From an uncultured Flavobacteriales bacterium (GTDB lineage: Bacteria; Bacteroidota; Bacteroidia; Flavobacteriales; CALTNV01): a stretch of 15,127 nt of DNA. A program made the position numbers and the translations under genes. Under the pieces are notes generated by a model. The model made no database searches. It saw only the letters and a program-made list of their open reading frames with translations, and was not told the DNA's origin. The DNA lies in contig CALTNV010000019.1 of NCBI GenBank assembly GCA_943845485.1, forward strand, positions 1-15,127, given 5' to 3'. Of the stretch, positions 7,186 through 15,067 are shown piece after piece; within the stretch, counting starts at the first letter, position 1, and every line of letters starts with the position of its first letter.

Positions 7186-7769
7186 TCAAATCTTTTTGCT
7201 AATAACTTCTCTACATATTTACCAACGATATCAAACTCAAGGTTAACTTTTGTTCCTTTTTTAATATACTTAAAAGTAGTATGTTCTTTAGTATATGGAA
7301 TAATTGCAACAGAAAACTTCTTATCTTTTGACATCACAACAGTTAAACTTACCCCATTTACTGTTGCCGATCCTTTTTCAACAGTTACCAAATCGTGTTC
7401 ATAACTAAAGTAATACTCTGTACTACCATCTAACTCTTTTACCTCATAACATTCAGCAACACAATCAACATGACCTTGTACAATATGCCCATCTAAGCGA
7501 TGTCCTATTTTAGTACACCTTTCTAAATTAACCTTATCATTTATTGATACGTAACCCAAGTTTGTTCTATCTAAAGTTTCTTTAATAGCAGTTACAACAT
7601 ATTTATCATCATCAATACCAACAACAGTTAAACAGATTCCATTATGAGCTACACTTTGATCAATTTGGAGTTCATTGGTAAAATCACTTTTAACCGTAAA
7701 ATCAATATTTGATCCTTTTTTTTCAATTTTAACAACCTCCCCTAAACCTTCTATTATTCCTGTAAACAT
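7182..7769 (-). CDS. ribE: Riboflavin synthase, alpha subunit
   Basis: This enzyme dismutates two molecules of 6,7-dimethyl-8-ribityllumazine to riboflavin and a pyrimidine that is recycled. The 195 residues show the duplicated lumazine-binding fold. The first half opens with the family hallmark MFTGIIEGLGEV and has NGICLTVV (43-50, Cys46). The linker is HRLDGHIVQGHVD (90-102). The second half has VNGVSLTVV (137-145) and ends FDIVGKYVEKLL (179-190). It begins 5 nt after the stop of the large T9SS protein and overlaps the acyltransferase gene by 4 nt. No other riboflavin gene is in the window. Confidence 0.97.
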   Translation of the reverse strand: MFTGIIEGLGEVVKIEKKGSNIDFTVKSDFTNELQIDQSVAHNGICLTVVGIDDDKYVVTAIKETLDRTNLGYVSINDKVNLERCTKIGHRLDGHIVQGHVDCVAECYEVKELDGSTEYYFSYEHDLVTVEKGSATVNGVSLTVVMSKDKKFSVAIIPYTKEHTTFKYIKKGTKVNLEFDIVGKYVEKLLAKRFE

Positions 7770-7774
7770 CTCTT

Positions 7775-10393
7775 CTAATAATTTATATAAATAGTACCAC
7801 TTTTATTTTCTATCAAATCCCCATTTAAAGTAACAAAAGTAACTTCTACAGTGTAAAAATACACTCCATTTGTGACTAATTTACCTTTCGAATTTTTACC
7901 ATCCCAAGTAAATAAAACATCTTCGGAAGCAAAAATCTCATTACCCCATCTATTAATTATTTTTAAATTGATTGATTTAACAAAATCATACTTTATAGCT
8001 AGATATAAATCATTTATCCCGTCATCATTAGGAGTAAAAACATTAGGCATTTCAAACTCATAACAATTTTCAATACATATAGAGTTACTATATAAACTTT
8101 CATTATAAAAAGAATCTATCGCAGTAACAACATAACAACCAGCAACTGTTTGATCTAACAAATGTAAATAAGTAGTGTCAAACTGTGTAAAATTTGAATC
8201 AATTAGTTCATAATTCTCCCCCTCTATAGCTGTGTAATATAATTTGTAAGCAATGACATCATCAGTATCTTCGCAAAAATAATTCGGATTATCCCACTTT
8301 AAACCATTTTCAAATAAAATACAATTTTTATTTACTTCTAATAAATTTGGAGGGCAGGGCGCTTCTAAGTCTATTGCAGCACCACATACTTCTTGAGAAT
8401 TATTTCTTAAAATCTGTGGTAGCTGAGCGGAATTATACGACCCTATTGTTTTAGCGTAATAACAATACTCTTGACCATTTTCCAATCCATCATCTTCAAA
8501 AAAAGACTGAGTAGTTAACCCTATTAATTCAAAGCTTCCAGAAGAATTATTTAGCCTGTAAATTTCTACCGAATCATTTGACCATGGAGTGTTGTCTAAC
8601 CAGTTTAATGTAATTTTATTATCAGAAGGAGTTAAAGAAAGATAAATAGATGATGCTTTAACTGAATTACTAACCTCTATTTCATTATTTAAAAAGGAAA
8701 CTCTGTAAGTATGGTAATTACTTTTTGTATTTAAAGCCGTATCAACATAAATAGTATCTAAACCTCCTAAAAAATTTGACGAGTTTGATTCAAATACCAT
8801 TTCTTCATTACCACTACCATTAATCTCTCTATACAGCCTGTATTTATAAGGTCCAGTAAAATTAATAACGGTATCAATATCTCTTGGGCTACTCCATCTT
8901 ATAGTATCTTTACCTTCTAGAATATCTGTTACTACTACAGAAACATTTAAAACAACAGGGGCTTCTAATTTTAAAGAATTACAAACTTCATCTCCAACAA
9001 TACTTTCACTACCATCAGGAAAAACAGCAATAACAAAATAACAGTACTCTACCCCAATATTTAGATTTTCATCTAAATATGAATTATTATCATACCCTGA
9101 ATTTTGTTGAATTAAATCATACCCAGTATAAGAAGGAACACCTGTTTCGCATGCAGATGGAATAAAACCAGATGAATTTATTCTTCTATAAATTCTATAA
9201 CCTATTGCGTTTGAACATTCACTTTTATCCCAATTTAGCTGAAAATCACTTCCAAAAGGAACAACTGATAAATTTTCAGGACCAGGTGCTACAACTTTAA
9301 TAAATACATTACTTATCGCAGTTAAAGAAGGATTAAAGTTATCTCTTGCGATAAAATATTGTTTATAACTACCTGTTCTAACATCATTACAATTTGGTGT
9401 CCAAGAAAATATATAATTATTTGTATCAACTATTGGATTACCACCTTGTGTATTTCCAGTATAAGTGAAAGATGCATTTGTATTAGCTAATTCAAACGCA
9501 TCCCCTTCATAAGTTACTCCCTTAATATTCTGTAAAAAATCATCTTCCCAAGCTTGAATTTTTATAGAAATATTTTGACCCTTAATTACACAAGTATCTA
9601 GAATTTCAGGTGTTATTTTGGGCGGGTTATTGTTACAAGCAATCACCGTAATTTGCATATCTCTTAAAACAGAACCAATAAACACACCATTTCTGTACTC
9701 CTTAATAAGAATCGCAATATTAAATTCACCTGTAATTGTAGGCTTATCCCACACAACAGTCCCTGTTATCGGATTAATAGACATATTGGAAGGAATAAAA
9801 TACCCTGGTATAGGAGTATTTATATCTTGCTGACATTTCACCAACTCATAAGTTAGATCATCTCCATCATTATCTACAGCAGCAGGATTATGGTAGTATA
9901 AATTATTAACACAAGCATCGTCTATTGGAGGGTTTAGCAATTCTGGAGAATTATTAAAATCTAATATGGGTGAAATTACAATTTCTGACTCCACATAAAA
10001 AGGAGTTAAATCAGGAATATTAACAATGCGATCGTTCCTATTTTTATCTTGAAAATAAACTTTAAAAACGCCAACACCAGCAAATGTATGTTGAACAACA
10101 TAGGTTTTTTTAACAACATCTCCCCCGATATCAATTGCAGAGGAACACCCGCCAAAAGCTGTTTTTGTGGTTCCATCACTCCAACTCATCTCAACATCAC
10201 AAACATCAAGCTGGGGTTGGTTTTGAAGAGAAGATTTTTTAAGATAAACAACCAAACTAAATTTATAACTTAATCCATCTATTCTTTCGTAAAGAATCTC
10301 ACCTGCTCTATAATGTGTCGCATATAAAATATTACATGCCATTAAAAAAGCAAATAGAAGTATTATATTTTTTACAAGAAGCAGGTTTTTCAT
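7775..10393 (-). CDS. Large secreted surface protein with fibronectin-III-like repeats and T9SS CHU_C domain
   Basis: I take the ATG at 10393 (872 residues); an upstream in-frame TTG at 10402 would add three. Residues 1-25 form a signal peptide, with likely cleavage before THYRAGEI, a start common in this family. A LMAC lipobox-like string also occurs in the signal but is less convincing. Then come a beta-rich N-terminal module (26-140), two cadherin/Ig-like modules (about 150-255 and 258-370), and four fibronectin-III-like modules (about 371-477, 478-585, 586-675, 678-775). The last 90 residues are the CHU_C/gliding-associated domain: PNVFTPNDDGINDLY (783-797), NRWGNEIF, TWDGKNSKGK, NGVYFYTVEV. 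This domain directs type IX secretion and surface attachment. The likely role is adhesion or a matrix structure; the ligand is unknown. It heads the operon with ribE. Confidence 0.9.
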   Translation of the reverse strand: MKNLLLVKNIILLFAFLMACNILYATHYRAGEILYERIDGLSYKFSLVVYLKKSSLQNQPQLDVCDVEMSWSDGTTKTAFGGCSSAIDIGGDVVKKTYVVQHTFAGVGVFKVYFQDKNRNDRIVNIPDLTPFYVESEIVISPILDFNNSPELLNPPIDDACVNNLYYHNPAAVDNDGDDLTYELVKCQQDINTPIPGYFIPSNMSINPITGTVVWDKPTITGEFNIAILIKEYRNGVFIGSVLRDMQITVIACNNNPPKITPEILDTCVIKGQNISIKIQAWEDDFLQNIKGVTYEGDAFELANTNASFTYTGNTQGGNPIVDTNNYIFSWTPNCNDVRTGSYKQYFIARDNFNPSLTAISNVFIKVVAPGPENLSVVPFGSDFQLNWDKSECSNAIGYRIYRRINSSGFIPSACETGVPSYTGYDLIQQNSGYDNNSYLDENLNIGVEYCYFVIAVFPDGSESIVGDEVCNSLKLEAPVVLNVSVVVTDILEGKDTIRWSSPRDIDTVINFTGPYKYRLYREINGSGNEEMVFESNSSNFLGGLDTIYVDTALNTKSNYHTYRVSFLNNEIEVSNSVKASSIYLSLTPSDNKITLNWLDNTPWSNDSVEIYRLNNSSGSFELIGLTTQSFFEDDGLENGQEYCYYAKTIGSYNSAQLPQILRNNSQEVCGAAIDLEAPCPPNLLEVNKNCILFENGLKWDNPNYFCEDTDDVIAYKLYYTAIEGENYELIDSNFTQFDTTYLHLLDQTVAGCYVVTAIDSFYNESLYSNSICIENCYEFEMPNVFTPNDDGINDLYLAIKYDFVKSINLKIINRWGNEIFASEDVLFTWDGKNSKGKLVTNGVYFYTVEVTFVTLNGDLIENKSGTIYINY

Positions 10394-10508
10394 AATTAAC
10401 AACTAAAATAGTTTTTTTTTCCTTCAATACTAAATGAAAAAACGTATATGTTAGATAAATATTTTCTTAAGTTTTTTTAAAACTAGAAATGAATAGATAT
10501 AATATGCT

Positions 10509-10516
10509 TAATTTTG
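10509..10516 (+). promoter_or_regulatory. Candidate -7 box for the aminopeptidase-pdxA transcript
   Basis: TAATTTTG matches TAnnTTTG and lies 26 bases before the aminopeptidase ATG. No TTG is seen at the usual -33 distance. The same 149-bp divergent gap (10394-10542) must also hold the promoter of the large surface-protein operon; the best minus-strand candidate is TAGTATTG at 10432-10425, one base off consensus. Confidence 0.4.
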
Positions 10517-10542
10517 TTATAATTAATTAAATTCCTGTCAAA

Positions 10543-11964
10543 ATGATATCAATAAATATTGAAAAAATAAAAAGTCTAAAAAATAATTTATCAACTATAT
10601 TTTTAGTTAATTCAATAGAAGAAATAAAAGAAGAGTTCTCAAAAGAAGAATTATCTTTTATAAAATCAAAAATAAAAACTGATGAAACAGTCATCAAATT
10701 ACAAAACTTAAATACTTCACAAATAATTGTTCTTGAAAAAAAGGATGACGAAGCATATATCACAAGTGAAAACTGGAGAAAATCTGGTAGTAAAGCTTTT
10801 GACTTAATCAACAGTGAAAAAAATGAAGAAGTAAATATTATATCAAACTTAAAAAAGAAAAAAACACTTGAATTTATTGAAGGAATGTTACTTTCTGACT
10901 ACAAGTTTGATAAATATCTATCTAAAAAAACACCTACTGAATTAAAAAAAATCAATTTAATAAGTACTGTTAACAAAGAAACAATAGAAGAATTAAATGC
11001 TATTGTTTATGCTACATTTACTGCAAGAAATTGGGTTAACGAACCACTAAGTTATTTAACTGCTGAAAAGTTTTCAGAAGAAATAAAAGAAGAGTGCGAA
11101 AAAGAAGGTTGTAAAGTTGAAATTTTTGACAAAAAGAAAATTGAACAACTTAAAATGGGAGGTTTAATTGCAGTAAATAAGGGAGCAGTTAACCCACCAA
11201 CTTTTACTATCGTAGAATGGAAACCGAAAAATGCTGAAAATAAAAACCCAATTATCTTTGTAGGTAAAGGAGTTGTTTATGATACTGGAGGATTAAGTTT
11301 AAAACCAACCGCTAACAGTATGGATGAGATGAAATGCGATATGGGAGGAGGAGCTGCTGCTGCTGGTGGAATATTAGCGATAGCAAAAGCAAAACTACCA
11401 TATCATGTAATAGCAATTATTCCTGCTACAGAAAACAGACCTGGAGGAGATGCTTATGCACCGGGTGATATTATTAAAATGTATAACGGTAAAACAGTTG
11501 AAGTTTTAAATACAGATGCAGAAGGAAGAATGATTTTAGCAGATGCTTTAAGCTATGCAGATACATTAAAACCTAAATTAATATTAGATTTAGCAACACT
11601 AACTGGCAGTGCTGTAATGTCACTGGGTCATGAAGCATCTGTAATTGTCGGCAATGCTGATAAAGCTGATAAAATAAAATTAGTTAATGCTGGTTACAAT
11701 ACTTTTGAAAGAGTTGTTGAGTTCCCTTTTTGGGCTGAATACGGAGAAAAAGTTAAATCAGAAATAGCTGATTTAAAAAACCTGGGAGGTCCATATGGTG
11801 GCGCTATAACTGCTGGTAAATTTTTAGAAAACTTCACAAAATCACCTTGGATTCATATTGATATTGCAGGACCTGCTTATCTGCCTGCAAAAGATGCTTA
11901 TCGTCCAAAATTTGGTACTGGTGTTGGTGTGCGATTATTATTTAACTTTGTTTCAAATTATTAA
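10543..11964 (+). CDS. Leucyl aminopeptidase family (M17) metallopeptidase
   Basis: A cytosolic two-metal aminopeptidase that removes N-terminal residues from peptides. It has 473 residues. The N-terminal 150 are a divergent, Lys/Glu-rich domain. The catalytic domain has VGKGVVYDTGGLSLKP (240-255), giving metal ligands Lys242 and Asp247 and the catalytic Lys254. Asp266 lies in DEMKCDMGGG. The family signature NTDAEGRM is at 323-330 (Asp325, Glu327 and catalytic Arg329). These match the positions known in PepA-type enzymes, so activity is expected. Substrate preference cannot be read from sequence. Its stop is separated from the pdxA start by one base, so the two are co-transcribed and probably translationally coupled. 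Confidence 0.95.
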   Translation: MISINIEKIKSLKNNLSTIFLVNSIEEIKEEFSKEELSFIKSKIKTDETVIKLQNLNTSQIIVLEKKDDEAYITSENWRKSGSKAFDLINSEKNEEVNIISNLKKKKTLEFIEGMLLSDYKFDKYLSKKTPTELKKINLISTVNKETIEELNAIVYATFTARNWVNEPLSYLTAEKFSEEIKEECEKEGCKVEIFDKKKIEQLKMGGLIAVNKGAVNPPTFTIVEWKPKNAENKNPIIFVGKGVVYDTGGLSLKPTANSMDEMKCDMGGGAAAAGGILAIAKAKLPYHVIAIIPATENRPGGDAYAPGDIIKMYNGKTVEVLNTDAEGRMILADALSYADTLKPKLILDLATLTGSAVMSLGHEASVIVGNADKADKIKLVNAGYNTFERVVEFPFWAEYGEKVKSEIADLKNLGGPYGGAITAGKFLENFTKSPWIHIDIAGPAYLPAKDAYRPKFGTGVGVRLLFNFVSNY

Positions 11965-11965
11965 A

Positions 11966-13033
11966 ATGAGTACAGAAAATAAAAAAATTAAAGTTGGCAT
12001 AACTGTTGGCGATATTAATGGCATTGGAATAGAGGTAATTATCAAAGCTTTTAAAGATAATAGGATGTATCAACAAATTACTCCAGTAATTTATGGATCA
12101 ACTAAAGTAGCAAACATTCACCGAAAGGTTTTAAGAATGAGTGACTTTAGGTTTAACATTATAGAAAAAGTTGAGGAAGCAAAATCAAAAAAAGTAAATC
12201 TAATTAATTTAGGAAATGATGAGGCTCTTAAAGTTGAACTAGGAAAACCAACAAAAGACTCAGGAGAGTTTGCTTTAAAATCTTTAGAGGCTGCAACAAA
12301 AGATTTAGCAGAAGGTAAAATTGATATTTTAGTTACTGCACCAATTAATAAAGAAGCAATTCAAAATGCAGGTTTTGAATTTCCAGGACATACAGAATAT
12401 CTTGCTCATTTATCAAAAACAGAAGATTATCTAATGTTATTAATGAATGATGTGCTAAAAATAGGTGTCGTTACTGGACATATTCCTTTAAAAGAGGTAG
12501 CAGAAAGTTTAGATAAAAAAGAAATTTTAAACAAAATTGAAATTTTAAACAAATCATTAAAGTCAGATTTTGGTATTATAAAACCTAAGATAGCGATACT
12601 AGGACTAAACCCACATGCTGGCGACAACGGTAAAATAGGAATGGAAGAAAAAGAAATTATACTTCCTGCAATCTTAAAAGCAAAAGAAAATAACATTTTA
12701 GCATTTGGACCATACTCAGCCGATGGTTTCTTTGGTTCTGGAAGTTATAAAGATTTTGACGCTATATTAGCAATGTATCACGATCAAGGCCTTGCCCCTT
12801 TTAAAGCATTAAGTTTTGGGTCAGGTGTAAATTTCACAGCAGGCTTACCAATTGTAAGAACCTCTCCAGATCATGGAACAGCTTATGAAATTGCAGGACA
12901 GAGAAAAGCAGAATCTGATTCTTTCAGACATGCAATATTCACTGCAATTGACATTTACAAGAAAAGAAACAATTATAAAGCAATGACTTCTAACCCATTA
13001 ATGGCACAAAAAATAGAGCCTAGACAAAAATAA
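11966..13033 (+). CDS. pdxA: 4-hydroxythreonine-4-phosphate dehydrogenase
   Basis: This enzyme oxidises 4-phosphohydroxy-L-threonine with NAD(P)+ and decarboxylates the product to 3-amino-2-oxopropyl phosphate, the substrate of PdxJ. The frame is open back to 11858, but that stretch overlaps the aminopeptidase and has no homology pattern. The ATG at 11966 gives MSTENKKIKVGITVGDINGIG and a normal 355 residues. The substrate-binding FPGHTEYLAHL is at 139-149 (His142, Thr143). The three metal-binding histidines are His172 (TGHIPL), His217 (GLNPHAGD) and His272 (MYHDQGLAPFK). The start is one base after the aminopeptidase stop. No obvious terminator follows before the yceD promoter. Confidence 0.97.
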   Translation: MSTENKKIKVGITVGDINGIGIEVIIKAFKDNRMYQQITPVIYGSTKVANIHRKVLRMSDFRFNIIEKVEEAKSKKVNLINLGNDEALKVELGKPTKDSGEFALKSLEAATKDLAEGKIDILVTAPINKEAIQNAGFEFPGHTEYLAHLSKTEDYLMLLMNDVLKIGVVTGHIPLKEVAESLDKKEILNKIEILNKSLKSDFGIIKPKIAILGLNPHAGDNGKIGMEEKEIILPAILKAKENNILAFGPYSADGFFGSGSYKDFDAILAMYHDQGLAPFKALSFGSGVNFTAGLPIVRTSPDHGTAYEIAGQRKAESDSFRHAIFTAIDIYKKRNNYKAMTSNPLMAQKIEPRQK

Positions 13034-13055
13034 TATTAGAAAGAAAAAATAAATG

Positions 13056-13086
13056 TTGTAATATAATTAGAATATTTTTACCTTTG
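13056..13086 (+). promoter_or_regulatory. Promoter for yceD-rpmF with a near-leaderless transcript
   Basis: TTG at 13056-13058 and TACCTTTG at 13079-13086, with 20 bp between them, fit the Bacteroidota -33/-7 consensus well. Transcription would start roughly 5-8 bases after the box, at about 13091-13094, just before the ATG at 13096. The in-frame TTG at 13084 falls inside this promoter box and is therefore not the start codon. Confidence 0.65.
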
Positions 13087-13095
13087 CGTTCTGTT

Positions 13096-13617
13096 ATGGA
13101 TTTAAAAAAAGATTGTAATATTGTATTTAGTGGATTAAAACTGGGTAAACACGAGTTTGATTATTCAATAAATAAGTCTTTTTTTAATGAATATGACTTT
13201 GATGAACATAACAACTTCAACGTTGATGTTAAAGTTATTATGGAGAAAAAAGAAAACATGTTGGTTTTTAATTTTCACATTAAGGGTACTATTAATACAG
13301 AATGTGATCGTTGTGCAGAAGATTTAGAAATGAATATTGAAGGTGAAAACATACACTTTATGAATTTTTCTGAAGATAAAACAGAAATGCACGATGATGA
13401 TATAAGTATTTTAAACGCTAATGCTTATGAAGTAAATATTAGCGATTTAATTTATGAATATATTATTATATTGATTCCAACAAAAAGGGTTCATATTAAT
13501 AATAAAGCTTGTGAATCATTATTAGAAGAGTTTTCAATTTCTAATGAGGATGACATCGAAAACGAAACAGAAGAAGACGTTGACCCTAGGTGGGCTGCAT
13601 TAAAAAAAATTAAATAA
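13096..13617 (+). CDS. yceD: YceD/DUF177 family protein, linked to L32 and 23S rRNA
   Basis: This protein has 173 residues from the ATG at 13096. A TTG at 13084 is open in frame but lies in the promoter. DUF177 features are present: a CxxC pair (Cys70, Cys73) in NTECDRCAEDLEM, an acidic C-terminal part (EDDIENETEEDVD), and the closing DPRWAALKKIK at 163-173. YceD homologues are tied to 23S rRNA accumulation and are almost always next to rpmF, as here (37-nt gap). The protein is cytosolic. The molecular mechanism is not settled. The two genes probably share the promoter just upstream and the terminator after rpmF. Confidence 0.93.
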   Translation: MDLKKDCNIVFSGLKLGKHEFDYSINKSFFNEYDFDEHNNFNVDVKVIMEKKENMLVFNFHIKGTINTECDRCAEDLEMNIEGENIHFMNFSEDKTEMHDDDISILNANAYEVNISDLIYEYIIILIPTKRVHINNKACESLLEEFSISNEDDIENETEEDVDPRWAALKKIK

Positions 13618-13654
13618 TAGTTTTAAGTATAATAATATCAAAATAAAATAAGAA

Positions 13655-13849
13655 ATGGCACATCCAAGGAATAGACAGTCGAAATCAAGAAGAGATAAGA
13701 GAAGAACTCATTATAAAGCTACAGCTCCAACTTTAGGAACTTGTCAAGCTACTGGAGAACAACATTTATTACACAGAGCTCACTGGCATGAAGGGAAATT
13801 ATATTACAAAGGAAGAGTTGTAATTGATAAAACAGAAGAAGTAGCATAA
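13655..13849 (+). CDS. rpmF: 50S ribosomal protein L32
   Basis: A 64-residue component of the large ribosomal subunit. It starts [20 protein letters not shown], the basic N-terminus typical of L32, and continues with [18 protein letters not shown] and [10 protein letters not shown]. Only one cysteine (Cys29) is present in place of the four-cysteine zinc site of some L32 proteins. Nearby His37, His40 and His43 are normal for the Bacteroidota form. It follows yceD and is closed by a strong intrinsic terminator. Confidence 0.97.
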   Translation: MAHPRNRQSKSRRDKRRTHYKATAPTLGTCQATGEQHLLHRAHWHEGKLYYKGRVVIDKTEEVA

Positions 13850-13870
13850 TTATAAATGCTCAACAATATT

Positions 13871-13904
13871 AGCACCATTTTTTATTTAAAATGGTGCTTT
13901 TTTT
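13871..13904 (+). terminator. Intrinsic terminator after rpmF
   Basis: AGCACCATTTT (13871-13881) pairs perfectly with AAAATGGTGCT (13888-13898) around a 6-nt loop, and seven T residues (13898-13904) follow. It begins 21 nt after the rpmF stop. This is the clearest rho-independent terminator in the window. Confidence 0.92.
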
Positions 13905-13934
13905 ATTTAAAATGAATTGATTTTAAATAAAAAA
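13878..13934 (+). repeat. 16-bp direct repeat and second AT hairpin sharing the terminator T-tract
   Basis: TTTTTTATTTAAAATG occurs at 13878-13893 and again at 13899-13914, a period of 21 bases. The second copy is also the left arm of a perfect 15-bp inverted repeat: 13899-13913 with 13920-13934 around the loop GAATTG. This second stem uses the T-tract of the terminator as its left arm. The rest of the gap before fabH (13935-14021) is AT-rich with no clear -33/-7 promoter. Confidence 0.7.
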
Positions 13935-14021
13935 CACTACTAAACGAATAAAAAATGATAAAAAATTATATCTTTTTTTATTTTTCTATTAACTTGCCGC
14001 ACGAAATAAAAACACTGCAAA

Positions 14022-15017
14022 ATGACTAAAACTAGAGCAGCAATAACATCAGTTCACGGTTATTTACCAGAAGATGTATTAACAAATAAAGATTTAGAGA
14101 AATTAGTTGATACAAATGATGAGTGGATCACTTCTAGAACAGGTATTAAAGAGAGAAGAATACTTAAAGGAGAGAATGCGACAGCATCTGATATGGGGGC
14201 TAAAGTTGTCGAAGGTATTTGTGAAAAAAGAGGAATATCTCCAAAAGATATTGACTTAATCATTGTGGGTACTATAACTGGCGATCAGATTTTCCCTTCT
14301 GCGGCTAATATCATATGTGATAAAGTTGGAGCTACTAATGCATGGGGATTTGATTTAGGAGCTGCATGCTCAGGTTTTTTATATGCTTTAACAACAGGAA
14401 CTCAATTTATTGAATCTGGAAAACATAAAAAAGTAATCGTAATAGGAATGGATAGAATGTCTTCTATTATTGATTATGAAGATAGAGCTACTTGTATCAT
14501 TTTTGGTGATGGTGCTGGAGGTGTATTGCTAGAACCTGATCAAGAAGGATTCGGCATTCAAGATAGTATTATGTATAGTGATGGTGCAGGAAGACAATAT
14601 CTATATCAAGAAGCAGGTGGTTCAAACATACCTCCAACACACGAATCAATTGACAAAAAACTTCATTATGCCAGACAAGATGGAAAAACTGTTTTTAAAT
14701 ATGCAGTGAGTAGGATGGCAGATGTTTCAGCAGAGATAATGGAGAAAAATAATTTAAAAAGTGAAGATGTAAATTGGTTGGTACCTCATCAAGCTAATTT
14801 AAGAATTATTGATGCCACTGCTAAAAGAATGGGGTTACCAAATGAAAAGGTAATGATCAACATTCAGAAGTATGGAAACACAACCGCTGGTACTATTCCA
14901 TTATGCTTATGGGATTGGGAAAAACAACTTAAAAAAGGTGATAATATTATCTTATCTGCTTTTGGTGGTGGTTTTACATGGGGAGCAATTTATTTAAAAT
15001 GGGCATATAATGCTTAA
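14022..15017 (+). CDS. fabH: Beta-ketoacyl-ACP synthase III
   Basis: This enzyme starts type II fatty-acid synthesis by condensing an acyl-CoA (acetyl or branched starter) with malonyl-ACP. It has 331 residues of thiolase fold. The catalytic triad is visible: Cys116 in DLGAACSGFLYAL, His256 in WLVPHQANLRI, and Asn286 in KYGNTTAGTIP. The N-terminal TNDEWITSRTGIKERRI (31-47) and C-terminal LSAFGGGFTWGAIYLKW (311-327) are family hallmarks. Starter-chain preference cannot be read from this. It lies between the yceD-rpmF terminator and accB, so malonyl-CoA supply and chain initiation are encoded side by side. Paralogues exist in many Flavobacteriia, so it may not be the only FabH. Confidence 0.97.
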   Translation: MTKTRAAITSVHGYLPEDVLTNKDLEKLVDTNDEWITSRTGIKERRILKGENATASDMGAKVVEGICEKRGISPKDIDLIIVGTITGDQIFPSAANIICDKVGATNAWGFDLGAACSGFLYALTTGTQFIESGKHKKVIVIGMDRMSSIIDYEDRATCIIFGDGAGGVLLEPDQEGFGIQDSIMYSDGAGRQYLYQEAGGSNIPPTHESIDKKLHYARQDGKTVFKYAVSRMADVSAEIMEKNNLKSEDVNWLVPHQANLRIIDATAKRMGLPNEKVMINIQKYGNTTAGTIPLCLWDWEKQLKKGDNIILSAFGGGFTWGAIYLKWAYNA

Positions 15018-15024
15018 TAATTAT

Positions 15025-15032
15025 TATATTTG
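15025..15032 (+). promoter_or_regulatory. Candidate -7 box for accB
   Basis: TATATTTG matches TAnnTTTG and lies 35 bases before the accB start in the 50-bp gap after fabH. No TTG stands at -33, and the surrounding DNA is AT-rich, so accB may equally be read through from fabH. Confidence 0.3.
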
Positions 15033-15067
15033 AAAAATATTATTACACTATAAGAAAACAGTACGTT

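Noticed and set aside
10310..10393. Lipoprotein signal (LMAC) in the large surface protein
   Set aside because: The cysteine is followed by more hydrophobic residues (NILYA) and then a good signal peptidase I site before THYRAGE, the usual start of this family. The CHU_C domain also points to T9SS attachment instead of lipidation at this site.
10394..10402. TTG start for the large surface protein adding three residues
   Set aside because: The ATG at 10393 begins a standard Lys-containing signal peptide (MKNLLL), and TTG starts are rarer.
11858..11965. A 36-codon N-terminal extension of pdxA
   Set aside because: It is the out-of-frame 3' end of the aminopeptidase gene. The ATG at 11966 gives the family's normal start and length.
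12521..12553. A 15-bp direct repeat (period 18) in pdxA encoding EILNK twice
   Set aside because: The protein keeps normal PdxA length and the stretch fits the usual helix before DFGI-KPKIA, so it is probably a chance result of codon bias and not an insertion.
13084..13095. TTG start for yceD adding four residues
   Set aside because: The TTG is part of the TACCTTTG promoter box. The ATG at 13096 gives a normal DUF177 N-terminus.
13850..14021. Riboswitch, small RNA or FapR-like operator before fabH
   Set aside because: Apart from the terminator and the AT stem described, I see no recognisable motif and no good promoter, so nothing more can be supported.
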